Source: Sphingobacteriia bacterium
GTDB lineage: Bacteria > Bacteroidota > Bacteroidia > NS11-12g > UBA955
Length of the DNA: 23,845 bases
Assembly (NCBI GenBank): GCA_021151535.1
Contig: JAGKXC010000022.1
Span: 1 to 23,845, forward strand
Reading direction: 5' to 3'
The notes under the pieces were generated by a model that was given only the letters and a program-made list of their open reading frames with translations, was not told the DNA's origin and made no database searches. This document shows, in pieces, positions 1-7,781 of this stretch. A program made the position numbers and the translations under genes. The stretch's first letter is position 1; the number at the start of each line of letters is the position of its first letter.

Positions 1-444
1 AAGGTTGAAGATTCCAAGGCGATAAACGAGGAGAAAGGTCCTAGCATCATTATTTCGGCCAGCGGCATGGCAGAGGCAGGCAGAATCAAGCACCATATTG
101 CCAACAACATTCAGGACGCGCGCAATGCCATATTATTGGTTGGCTACGCCACTCCTACCAGTTTAGCTGGGCGATTGATTGCAGGCAGCGAAGAGGTAAG
201 AATCTTTGGCGAAACCTATGAGGTAAGAGCTGAAGTACATAAGTTAGATAACTTCAGTGCGCATGCCGACAGAAATGAGATGATGGCCTATTTGGATTGT
301 CAAGATCCAAAGAAAGTAAAAAAGTTATTCTTGGTGCATGGCGATCCTACCAGCATCCAAACGTTCAAGGCGCATTTGATGAACCATGGTTATCCGGATG
401 TAACGGCGGCTAAACACGGTGTATCGTACACGTTGATTCCGTAA
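1..444 (+). CDS. Beta-CASP metallo-beta-lactamase-fold RNase, 3' end (partial)
   Basis: The 5' end lies outside the window; frame 1 is open from base 1, so the coding region continues upstream of the first visible ATG (67). The visible 147 residues hold the C-terminal signature of the beta-CASP/RMMBL family: IISASGMAEAGR, followed by a conserved His pair (IKHHIANN), then LLVGYATPTSLAGRLI, and the SAHADRNEM motif whose His is a zinc ligand in this family. The closing LVHGD segment matches the RMMBL domain. Family members are zinc-dependent RNA endo/exonucleases, often called MBL-fold RNA-specific exonucleases, and act in the cytoplasm. The exact substrate cannot be told from this part. The gene is convergent with the methyltransferase gene that follows. 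Confidence 0.9.
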   Translation, partial: KVEDSKAINEEKGPSIIISASGMAEAGRIKHHIANNIQDARNAILLVGYATPTSLAGRLIAGSEEVRIFGETYEVRAEVHKLDNFSAHADRNEMMAYLDCQDPKKVKKLFLVHGDPTSIQTFKAHLMNHGYPDVTAAKHGVSYTLIP

Positions 445-483
445 GGATAGAACGCAAGCCAAACCAGGTTTTGGTAGGTTAAG

Positions 484-1434
484 TTATTTCTTTTTCAACA
501 CAACCCAAACGGAGTTGGGTTGGCCGATTGGGAGGATGGGGTCTGCGTAGAAAAGAATGAGTGAGAAAATCCAGGCGGGTATTGCGTAGAGATAGCCTAT
601 GAGATTGATTGCGGAAACCAGTTTTTGATAGAGAAACGCAGCAGGATGTTTCAATTGAAACTGCATCAACATTTGGGCAAATGAAAATTGCTCATGTCCG
701 ATGGCCGCCAATGCGTAATATCGTTTTTTGTACTCCGCGACCTCCCAAGAAATCGCCTGTTGATTTAGATACTTATTCCAAGCCTCCAGCCCTATTGGCT
801 CCTGCCTGCTATTTACCGATTCATAGTTTTGCAAATTGCGAAAGGCCCAACGATACCACGGTGTGTACTGATGATGCGCAACAGGCATATAAGCCATTAC
901 ATAACCGCCACTTCTCAATTTCAACAACTGCAAATCCAAGGTTTTAAAGGGATCTTTCACGTATTGTAAAACGCTAAAAAAAGTAACCAAACCCAGTGAT
1001 TTTGTCTCTTCAATAGCACCAATTGCTTCATTCGAGTTCAATCCCGCAATTCCCTGCTGCGATTCCTCCTCCAATGATTGACATCCAAATTGTACGGCTT
1101 GGAAATCCTTGCCGTCCTTCATCGCCCTATTCCCTCCTATTCTGGCTTTATTTTCTGATAAAAACTCCATCATTGCGGCGTTTTTATCGTATCCAATCCT
1201 TTGCCAATTTTTAAATTTTTCCGGGCGATAAAAGATATGCATTCCTTCACCACAACCCCAGTCAATCCAAGTAGAAGCAGGTAAATCCAATTCCACATGC
1301 TTACTCCAAAACCTCCATCGCCGTAAAAGAAAATGATTTCGCAACACCACCACCCGCTGGCCCCAATGAATCAACCGAAGTAAGCTCGGATAATCTTTAA
1401 AAATGGTTGGCAGCGAATGATCAAAGAATGACAC
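484..1434 (-). CDS. Class I SAM-dependent methyltransferase with C-terminal hydrophobic segment
   Basis: A 316-residue protein. The SAM-binding motif I is visible as WIDWGCGEGMHIF (about residues 56-68), with the acidic residue after the next strand in RIGYDKNAA. The post-motif region LVTFFSVLQYVKDPF and LKLRSGGYVMAYMP resembles motifs IV-VI of class I methyltransferases. The last 45 residues contain a strongly hydrophobic stretch (LIGYLYAIPAWIFSLILFYA), suggesting membrane association. The substrate is unknown. The start codon is GTG at 1432-1434; the next in-frame ATG would remove most of motif I, and an exact TAnnTTTG box lies 5 nt upstream of the GTG, which supports it. The gene is transcribed divergently from the hydrolase gene across a 36-bp gap. 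Confidence 0.8.
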   Translation of the reverse strand: MSFFDHSLPTIFKDYPSLLRLIHWGQRVVVLRNHFLLRRWRFWSKHVELDLPASTWIDWGCGEGMHIFYRPEKFKNWQRIGYDKNAAMMEFLSENKARIGGNRAMKDGKDFQAVQFGCQSLEEESQQGIAGLNSNEAIGAIEETKSLGLVTFFSVLQYVKDPFKTLDLQLLKLRSGGYVMAYMPVAHHQYTPWYRWAFRNLQNYESVNSRQEPIGLEAWNKYLNQQAISWEVAEYKKRYYALAAIGHEQFSFAQMLMQFQLKHPAAFLYQKLVSAINLIGYLYAIPAWIFSLILFYADPILPIGQPNSVWVVLKKK

Positions 1435-1439
1435 AGGTT

Positions 1440-1447
1440 CAAAGATA
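1440..1447 (-). promoter_or_regulatory. Bacteroidota -7 promoter box for the methyltransferase gene
   Basis: The minus strand reads TATCTTTG, an exact match to TAnnTTTG, ending 5 nt before the GTG start codon. Transcription from it would give a leaderless or nearly leaderless mRNA. I found no clear -33 TTG. Confidence 0.6.
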
Positions 1448-1454
1448 ATGTCGT

Positions 1455-1462
1455 TACATTTG
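1455..1462 (+). promoter_or_regulatory. Bacteroidota -7 promoter box for the alpha/beta hydrolase gene
   Basis: The plus strand reads TACATTTG, an exact TAnnTTTG match, 8 nt before the ATG at 1471. It faces away from the minus-strand box at 1440-1447 with only 7 bp between them, so the two promoters would compete for RNA polymerase. Confidence 0.6.
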
Positions 1463-1470
1463 TATTCGCG

Positions 1471-3126
1471 ATGAAAACCTCTCCTATTTTCAAACTCCTT
1501 TTTATTAGGATTGCTGTTGTAGCAATTTGTTTCTTTTCACAAATACAAAATTCAGTTGCGCAATTTTCGCAAGAATCATGGATTGGATTTTGGAAGGGCG
1601 ATTTGCACTTAGGGGAAGTGAGTTTGCGCCTGATCATTGAGGTAAAGCCCGTAATAGAAAGCTCCACTCCAATGCAATTGAAAAGTAGCTTGGATGTTCC
1701 GGCCCAAGGAGCGAAGGGAATTGGATTTAATACTTCGGAGATCAATAAAAATAAAATTACATGGGTTTGTTCTGCCATTGGAGCCACTTGTACAGGAGAA
1801 AGAAAAGATTCAATTACCATTGAAGCCATTTGGAAACAAGGGGGACAAGAATTTCCGCTTACATTAAAGAAATCTGCTCAGCGTTTCAGCACCAAGCCGC
1901 AAACACCGAAACCTCCTTTTGGTTATATCACCCGAACTGCACAATTTTCGCATCCGAGCGGCAAACTTTCATTTGGTGGAACGTTGACTGTTCCCAACGA
2001 CAGTCTGCTGCAGCTTTTCGAGAAAAACCAACAAATCCAACAACAAAAGAGAGAAAATTCAACCTTCACTCCTACTGAAAATGCAGCAGCTTCTATTTCG
2101 CTCAATTCCGTGATTGCCCCTCGCATTGCCTCACATCCCTACATAGTACGTGGAAAAACGGAAGGTATTACGCGTTACCCTGTGGTATTATTGATTTCAG
2201 GCAGCGGCACGCAAGACCGCGATGAAACCATCGGCGACCACAAACCTTTTGCCGTTTGGGCCGATTACCTTTCCCTCAGAGGCGTTGCCGCTCTCCGCGT
2301 AGACGATCGAGGCATGAATGCCTCCAAAGGCGAACCCGAATTCCTGCAAAAAACCACTACCGAAAGTTTGGTGGAAGATGCGATGGCTGCCATTGAATGG
2401 TTGAAAACACAACCCGATATTGATACGAATTTTATCTTCTTAATGGGACATTCAGAAGGCGCGAACATCGCCCTAAAAGTAGCAAAAAAATCCAACAACA
2501 TCCGCGGCGTAATCACCCTTGCAGGCATGGTAGAAAAAGGGGTTGAAACCAGTATTTATCAATTAAAACCCATTTGGAAAGCCAACGGCGCAGATGAAGA
2601 AACCGTTGAATCTTTGGCTAACTTAACCCGCACATGTGCGGCGGCAAGTGCACGATACAAAGATGTAAATGCGGCTAAAAAATTCGCACAAGACAGCTTG
2701 TTAAAACATAAAGCCTATACCCCTGCTTTCAAATATTTAAACACATTTGAAGTAAAGCAAACCAAGCAAAAAAACATCTTGGGCTACCTCAGCAAACGCA
2801 TTGGCGAGGACTACCAACAGCCTTGGATTCAATACTTTATGCAATACGACCCTTCCGTTGATTTTAAAAACAATGATGTGGCATTATTGATTATACAGGG
2901 TAAGAAAGACAAACAAATTGATGCCGTTGCAGCCAAAGCTTTATCCCAACAATTGGAAGCCGAAGGCAAATATGTACAATACCGAGAATTTGGTCAACTC
3001 AACCACATGATGCAACACGCCGATTCAGGGTTTGTAGACGAATATTTCACACTAGAAGAAACGTTGGCAGGAGAAGTTCCGGCCATCACCATGAGTTGGT
3101 TGCAAGTTCAGCTAACAGGCAGGTAA
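1471..3126 (+). CDS. Secreted alpha/beta hydrolase (serine esterase/peptidase-like)
   Basis: A 551-residue protein with an N-terminal signal peptide (hydrophobic residues about 8-24, likely cleaved near SVAQ), so it is probably periplasmic or exported. Residues about 25-140 form a beta-rich N-terminal domain often found in Bacteroidota hydrolases. The alpha/beta hydrolase core follows: LLISGSGTQDRDE (oxyanion region), the nucleophile elbow GHSEG with Ser328, a likely acid Asp480 in IIQGKKDKQ, and a likely His512 in GQLNHMM. The triad is therefore complete. The order matches the broad S9/esterase-like family in this phylum, whose substrates are mostly unknown. The gene is convergent with pdxA, with a 13-bp gap. 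Confidence 0.82.
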   Translation: MKTSPIFKLLFIRIAVVAICFFSQIQNSVAQFSQESWIGFWKGDLHLGEVSLRLIIEVKPVIESSTPMQLKSSLDVPAQGAKGIGFNTSEINKNKITWVCSAIGATCTGERKDSITIEAIWKQGGQEFPLTLKKSAQRFSTKPQTPKPPFGYITRTAQFSHPSGKLSFGGTLTVPNDSLLQLFEKNQQIQQQKRENSTFTPTENAAASISLNSVIAPRIASHPYIVRGKTEGITRYPVVLLISGSGTQDRDETIGDHKPFAVWADYLSLRGVAALRVDDRGMNASKGEPEFLQKTTTESLVEDAMAAIEWLKTQPDIDTNFIFLMGHSEGANIALKVAKKSNNIRGVITLAGMVEKGVETSIYQLKPIWKANGADEETVESLANLTRTCAAASARYKDVNAAKKFAQDSLLKHKAYTPAFKYLNTFEVKQTKQKNILGYLSKRIGEDYQQPWIQYFMQYDPSVDFKNNDVALLIIQGKKDKQIDAVAAKALSQQLEAEGKYVQYREFGQLNHMMQHADSGFVDEYFTLEETLAGEVPAITMSWLQVQLTGR

Positions 3127-3139
3127 AACGACGTTTAAT

Positions 3140-4204
3140 TTAGAAATCAATTCTAAATCTTTCTCTACGCAATTCGCTGTAAGGCAATGGATTGCTATAA
3201 TCTTCAGCCACTTGTTTGCGGTTTCTCACCAAATGGATGGCTTCGTAGACGGCAGATCTAAAACTCAAGCATTCTGCAATTCCTTTTCCGGCAATATCAT
3301 AAGCCGTTCCGTGGTCTGGTGAAGTTCTTACAATCGGCAAACCTACGGTAACATTTACACCATCAAAAAAGGCGAAAGTTTTAAATGGAATTAAGCCCTG
3401 ATCGTGATACATCGCCAAAACCGCATCGAAATTCTTATAATTCCCACTGCCAAAGAAACTATCGGCAGAATAAGGTCCATAAACCAACATTCCATCTTTA
3501 AAATGTTGCTCAATGGCAGGTTTAATTAACGTTTCTTCTTCCTTGCCCAACAATCCATTATCTCCGGCATGAGGATTCAATGCCAAAACGGCGATACGTG
3601 GTTTTACAACGTTGAATTCAGCTTTTAAAGCAGCAGCCAAAACGCCAATTTTCTGGGCGATTTTCTCTTTTGTTAAATGCTTGCCCAATTCGGTAATCGG
3701 AACATGTTCAGTAGCCAATGCAACCCTCAATTCCTCGGAAGTTAGTACCATTGCATACTGATTAACGCCTAATTTTTCAGCGATATAACCAGTATGACCA
3801 GAAAATCCAGCCATGTGTTTCGCCACGGTAGATTTGTCTAAAGGAGCTGTAACCAACGCCTGTAGGTATTGCGCATCTTCCAAGGCTTTGTTCAATGATT
3901 TCAAGGCTTCCAAGCCAGCAGAATCTTGGGGTTTCCCAATTTCAAGTTCCAAACTATCCTCGCTTGAAACAACCAAATTCAATTTTCCTTCCTTTGCCTG
4001 AGCAGCAGAAGGAACCAATTGATACATAGGTTCTTGTAAGTCTAATTGCTTTTTCCAATACACAAACAACTTGGGATTGGCATACAAAACTGGGGTGCAA
4101 TACTTGTAAATATTCGGATCTGAAAAGGTTTTTAAAATCAATTCAAACCCCACTCCGTTGGGATCGCCCTGTGTAATTCCTAGCAACACTTTATTCGAAC
4201 TCAT
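3140..4204 (-). CDS. pdxA: 4-hydroxythreonine-4-phosphate dehydrogenase
   Basis: This 354-residue protein catalyses the NAD-dependent oxidation of 4-hydroxy-L-threonine phosphate in DXP-dependent pyridoxal 5'-phosphate synthesis, in the cytoplasm. The N-terminal TQGDPNGVGFEL motif, TAPLDKSTV (119-127) and SGHTGYIAEKLG (135-146) are all family hallmarks. The three metal-binding histidines are present at His167 (ATEHVPI), His212 (LNPHAGD) and His267 (YHDQG), close to the numbering of the E. coli enzyme. The C-terminal RTSPDHGTAYDIAGKG motif is intact. It is somewhat longer than the E. coli protein (about 330 residues). It is divergent from the Ddl-like gene across a 182-bp intergenic region. 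Confidence 0.96.
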   Translation of the reverse strand: MSSNKVLLGITQGDPNGVGFELILKTFSDPNIYKYCTPVLYANPKLFVYWKKQLDLQEPMYQLVPSAAQAKEGKLNLVVSSEDSLELEIGKPQDSAGLEALKSLNKALEDAQYLQALVTAPLDKSTVAKHMAGFSGHTGYIAEKLGVNQYAMVLTSEELRVALATEHVPITELGKHLTKEKIAQKIGVLAAALKAEFNVVKPRIAVLALNPHAGDNGLLGKEEETLIKPAIEQHFKDGMLVYGPYSADSFFGSGNYKNFDAVLAMYHDQGLIPFKTFAFFDGVNVTVGLPIVRTSPDHGTAYDIAGKGIAECLSFRSAVYEAIHLVRNRKQVAEDYSNPLPYSELRRERFRIDF

Positions 4205-4212
4205 ATCTGTTG

Positions 4213-4219
4213 CAAATTA
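4213..4219 (-). promoter_or_regulatory. Possible -7 promoter box for pdxA
   Basis: The minus strand reads TAATTTG, which resembles TAnnTTTG but is one base short between TA and TTTG. It ends 8 nt before the pdxA ATG, the same placement seen for other genes in the window. Confidence 0.35.
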
Positions 4220-4237
4220 CGGCAATTCATCGGAAAA

Positions 4238-4295
4238 ATCGCCCTAAAAAATCATCCAAACATCCACAATCGCTGACGAAGAAATTTTGGGCGAT
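4238..4295. repeat. Inverted repeat in the pdxA-ddl intergenic region
   Basis: The arm ATCGCCCTAAAA at 4238-4249 faces TTTTGGGCGAT at 4285-4295; the two pair over 11 bp with one bulged T. The 35-bp spacing is long for a terminator, and the repeat sits between two divergent promoters. It may be an operator or a chance pairing of two copies of the abundant GGGCGAT word. Confidence 0.4.
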
Positions 4296-4371
4296 GTTCT
4301 TCCAATCACACACTGTTATTTGTTGTGGGAATTCTCAACTCGCTCCAGCAGCAATCACAGCCAATTAATTG

Positions 4372-4379
4372 TAATTTTG
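4372..4379 (+). promoter_or_regulatory. Bacteroidota -7 promoter box for the tandem ddl gene
   Basis: TAATTTTG is an exact TAnnTTTG match, 7 nt upstream of the ATG at 4387. It predicts a nearly leaderless transcript for the ddl-PASTA pair. Confidence 0.6.
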
Positions 4380-4386
4380 TTACTTT

Positions 4387-7098
4387 ATGGCGAACAAAAT
4401 TAAAGTCGGCATTTTCTTCGGTGGCTCTTCTCGCGAGCGTGAGGTAAGCTTCGCAGGCGGCAGAACGGTTTACGACAATCTCAACAAATCGCTTTTCGAG
4501 GCCATTCCCCTATTTGTAGATTCATTTGGAAATATCGTTGAACTGTATTGGGAATATGTGTATAAAGGTTCCATTCGCGATTTTTATCCGCCAACGCATT
4601 ACAATTTGGATGGCCAACGCCAACAGTGTTTGCCGGATATGCCCAATGGATTTCAGATCTATGCCGAAAGTTTAACGCCTACCAAACAACAGCAAATCGC
4701 CATGCTGGAAACCTTGGGTACGCCAAGAAAATTGGAAGAGCTTAAGGATTTGATAGACGTTGCATTCTTGGCGCTTCACGGTCTTCATGGTGAAGATGGC
4801 AGCATCCAGGGAGCATTAGAGTGGTTAGGGATTCCCTATACAGGAAGTGGGATTTTCCCCTCTGCATTGGGCATGAACAAAGCCCTACAAAAAGGATTAC
4901 AAACCCAAGCTGGATTGTATGTAAATCCTTTTTTCACCTTAAAAAAATCAGATTGGATGCGAGCGGATGCTGCCCAAAAACAGCAATGGCTCAATCAAGC
5001 CCATCAAAAGCTGGGCAATAAATTCGTTGTTAAACCTGCCAACCAAGGTAGTTCTTTGGGTGTTAGCATACTGGAATCGCCCGATAACAACACTTTTGAA
5101 CAGGCCGTTGAATTGGGTTTCTTCAAATTGAAATTTGCCAAATCTGAATGGCAAAAAATGGCCACAGAAGAGCAAATTCAGTGGATTAAGCAATTGTGCG
5201 ATATCCGCTCAGGCCTAGGTTTACCGCTGCAATTGAATGGCAAAATCATGCATTTGCCCACACAGTTAATGGAGGAATTGAACACACAATTTCAATCCCA
5301 AGAATCTGTGTTAATGGAAGCCGAAGACGGTGAAATTGAAGTCATTCTGGAACAATTTATCGCCGGAAAAGAATTTTCTTGCATCGTAATCGCAGATGAA
5401 CAACAGCAACCTTTTGCATTGCCGCCCACTGAAATCCGCAAATCCGGTGCGATGTTCGATTACCGAAGCAAATACTTACCAGGTTTAAGCAATAAAGTCA
5501 CTCCCATCGAAATTCCCGATGCTTGGATTCAAAAAGTACGCGAAGCATGTTGTGAATTATACGCCTATTTCGGATTTGAAGTTTACGCTAGAATTGATGG
5601 TTTCATTACAGATCAGGGCGATGTTTTCCTAAACGACCCCAATACCACCAGCGGCATGATGCCATCCAGTTTCTTCTTCCACCAAGCAGCGGAAATAGGG
5701 CTCAACCCCTCGCAATTCCTAACGTTGGTGTTAAAGAATTCGTTGCAAGCTCGTGTTGAAAATCACACCCGCGGTCACCATTTTCTACCGCTTATCGCCC
5801 AATTAAATGAAAATTTACGCAACTCAGGGAACAGCGGAAATAACAAAAAACGCATCGCAGTAATCATGGGTGGTTACAGCTTTGAGCGCCATATTTCCAT
5901 GGAAAGCGGCCGCAATATATATGAAAAATTGAGTTCCAGCGAATCGCATCAACCCATTCCGGTTTTTCTTTTGGGCGATGCTCATCAATATCAATTGGTA
6001 GAAATCCCGATCAACATGATGCTGAAGGATAATGCCGACGATATCCGCGATAAAATCTTGCATTACAAAGCCAATCCAAGTTTGGTTAAAATCCAACAGG
6101 AAGCCAGGAAGATATCCGCCACTTACAACCCACAAGAAATCGTTTACGAACCCCAATATTTATCGTTAGAAGCATTGGCAAATAAATGCGAAGGCGTTTT
6201 CATTGCGCTTCACGGAAGGCCCGGAGAAGACGGCACTTTGCAAAAGGATTTGGCCAAAGTGGGATTATACCACAACGGTTCTTTGGCGCACAGTTCAGAA
6301 ATCACGATCAACAAATATGAAACCAATAAAAAGCTTAGGGAATTAGGCTTTTTAGTGGCTAACCATGAGCTAGTAAAGAAAATGGATTGGTTGCAACAAG
6401 GCATGGCCTTAGCTGAGCGGATTTGCAAAGAATTTGGCTTGCCGTTAATTGCCAAACCAGCCGATGATGGTTGCAGTGCTGCGGTGAGAAAAATCAAATC
6501 GGCGGAGGAAATGAACCAATTTATGGCTGCCATTTTCCGCGATTCAGCAGAAGTACCGAAGTCATTAGCAGAATCCTTACATATTTTGCCGGGCGATGAA
6601 ATGCCACAAAAACAAGAATTGTTAATTGAACAATTCATAGATCATGCTGGAGCAGTGAGATTTTTAGAAGTAACCGGAGGCATGGTAACACATGTTAATG
6701 CAAATGGCGAAATTGAATATGAAGTTTTTGAACCCAGTGAATCATTAGCAGAATCTGAGATTTTGAGTTTGGAAGAAAAATTCTTGGCGGGGCAAGGTCA
6801 GAATATCACGCCTGCTCGTTATGCAAAAGACATTGAAGAGCAAAATCGCATTTCTCAGGAAGTAAGAAAAACCTTGGAAAAGGTAGCGCGCGCATTGGAT
6901 GTAACGGGTTACTGCAGAATTGACGCATTCGTTCGCATTATGGCCAATGGGCAGGTTGACACCATTATTATCGAAATCAATTCCTTACCGGGAATGACGC
7001 CTGCCACTTGTATTTACCACCAAGCTGCAATTAATGGTTATAAACCTTTTGAATTTATCGCCGAAATACTGAAATTTGGAAAGGAAAGAAAATCGTGA
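4387..7098 (+). CDS. ddl: Tandem D-alanine--D-alanine ligase-like protein (two ATP-grasp halves)
   Basis: A 903-residue protein, about three times the usual Ddl length (about 306 in E. coli). It contains two complete Ddl-like units. Unit 1 (about 1-480) shows the N-terminal GGSSREREVS, the HGLHGEDGSIQG loop, YTGSGIFPSALGMNK, the ATP-loop KPANQGSSLGVS and the metal-site segment LNDPNTTSGM. Unit 2 (about 486-900) shows MGGYSFERHIS, HGRPGEDGTLQ, KPADDGCSAAV and a classical IEINSLPGMTPATC. The ligase makes the D-Ala-D-Ala dipeptide for peptidoglycan. The usual metal-binding Glu is Asp in unit 1 but intact in unit 2, whereas the Gly/Ser-rich ATP loop is altered in unit 2, so the halves have diverged differently. 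Which half is active cannot be told by eye. The downstream PASTA gene overlaps it by 4 nt. Confidence 0.85.
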   Translation: MANKIKVGIFFGGSSREREVSFAGGRTVYDNLNKSLFEAIPLFVDSFGNIVELYWEYVYKGSIRDFYPPTHYNLDGQRQQCLPDMPNGFQIYAESLTPTKQQQIAMLETLGTPRKLEELKDLIDVAFLALHGLHGEDGSIQGALEWLGIPYTGSGIFPSALGMNKALQKGLQTQAGLYVNPFFTLKKSDWMRADAAQKQQWLNQAHQKLGNKFVVKPANQGSSLGVSILESPDNNTFEQAVELGFFKLKFAKSEWQKMATEEQIQWIKQLCDIRSGLGLPLQLNGKIMHLPTQLMEELNTQFQSQESVLMEAEDGEIEVILEQFIAGKEFSCIVIADEQQQPFALPPTEIRKSGAMFDYRSKYLPGLSNKVTPIEIPDAWIQKVREACCELYAYFGFEVYARIDGFITDQGDVFLNDPNTTSGMMPSSFFFHQAAEIGLNPSQFLTLVLKNSLQARVENHTRGHHFLPLIAQLNENLRNSGNSGNNKKRIAVIMGGYSFERHISMESGRNIYEKLSSSESHQPIPVFLLGDAHQYQLVEIPINMMLKDNADDIRDKILHYKANPSLVKIQQEARKISATYNPQEIVYEPQYLSLEALANKCEGVFIALHGRPGEDGTLQKDLAKVGLYHNGSLAHSSEITINKYETNKKLRELGFLVANHELVKKMDWLQQGMALAERICKEFGLPLIAKPADDGCSAAVRKIKSAEEMNQFMAAIFRDSAEVPKSLAESLHILPGDEMPQKQELLIEQFIDHAGAVRFLEVTGGMVTHVNANGEIEYEVFEPSESLAESEILSLEEKFLAGQGQNITPARYAKDIEEQNRISQEVRKTLEKVARALDVTGYCRIDAFVRIMANGQVDTIIIEINSLPGMTPATCIYHQAAINGYKPFEFIAEILKFGKERKS

Positions 7099-7667
7099 AA
7101 AACTGGTTATTCAACATTGGATTGGGAATAGTTTATGTGGGCATAATTTTAATTATTGCTTATTTTTCATTAGACGCTTACACCCGTCACGGCAACCAAA
7201 TTGTTGTGCCAGACTTGATGAAAATGAATCCCATAGAAGCAGAAGAAAAATTGGCAGAATTGGGTTTGAATTTAAAGATCAACGACACGATGTACTTAGA
7301 CAATTTCAAGCCCGGCGTAATTGTGGAGCAGTTGCCGTATGCCAATGAAAATGTAAAAGAGAACAGAACCATTTATGTAACAGTAAATGCAACAACCAAA
7401 CCCAGGGTTTCTATGCCTAAACTGGTAGATTGTTCTTTAAATCTGGCCAAAGCGTTATTGAAAAATGCCGGTTTGGTGTTGGGCAATATCAAGTATCAAT
7501 ACGGCGATATGGGCCATAATTTGGTCATTGAACAACGCGTTGGCGGATCGCCCATTGAAGCTGGTCAGAAGATTTTGAAAGGCACAAAAATAGACCTCAC
7601 TGTTTTAGACGATCGAAATGGTGGAAGTTCAGATACCACCAATGTTGTTGAAGATGTAATTGAATAG
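7095..7667 (+). CDS. Membrane-anchored PASTA-domain protein
   Basis: A 190-residue protein. The start is GTG at 7095, in a GTGA overlap with the stop of the ligase gene, so the two are probably translationally coupled. Residues about 9-29 form one transmembrane helix (LGIVYVGIILIIAYFSL), leaving the rest outside the inner membrane. Two PASTA domains follow: about 36-102 (VVPDLMKMNPIEAEEKL onward) and about 105-172 (VSMPKLVDCSLNLAKALL onward). PASTA domains bind peptidoglycan or beta-lactam-like ligands in other bacteria. There is no kinase domain. The pairing with a Ddl-like ligase supports a role in cell-wall synthesis or sensing. Confidence 0.88.
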   Translation: MKNWLFNIGLGIVYVGIILIIAYFSLDAYTRHGNQIVVPDLMKMNPIEAEEKLAELGLNLKINDTMYLDNFKPGVIVEQLPYANENVKENRTIYVTVNATTKPRVSMPKLVDCSLNLAKALLKNAGLVLGNIKYQYGDMGHNLVIEQRVGGSPIEAGQKILKGTKIDLTVLDDRNGGSSDTTNVVEDVIE

Positions 7668-7758
7668 TGTTTAAGCATTTCCATAAAAGTTTTTACAAAA
7701 AATAAACGTTCAATTACAATATTTGTAGAATATTTACGTTGATTTTGATACGGCTTAA

Positions 7759-7766
7759 TACTTTAA
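7759..7766 (+). promoter_or_regulatory. Weak -7 promoter candidate for the T9SS-cargo gene
   Basis: TACTTTAA matches the first part of TAnnTTTG but not its last two bases. A TTG lies 17 nt upstream (7739-7741), close to the expected -33 position. The 114-bp AT-rich gap 7668-7781 holds no gene. Confidence 0.3.
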
Positions 7767-7781
7767 ATACATAAAGCACAA

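Noticed and set aside
459..474. CCAAA/TTTGG hairpin between the RNase and methyltransferase genes
   Set aside because: Only 5 bp, with no T-run after it on either strand; too weak to call as a terminator.
609..947. 112-residue open frame on the plus strand inside the methyltransferase gene
   Set aside because: The methyltransferase frame on the other strand has a clear SAM motif, and this frame has none.
1371..1829. 152-residue open frame on the minus strand opposite the hydrolase gene
   Set aside because: It is antisense to a well-supported gene, has no recognisable motifs, and shows composition typical of a shadow frame.
6210..6638. 142-residue open frame on the minus strand opposite the second Ddl unit
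   Set aside because: It lies inside a conserved ATP-grasp coding region; Cys/Ser-rich sequence without domains suggests an antisense shadow.
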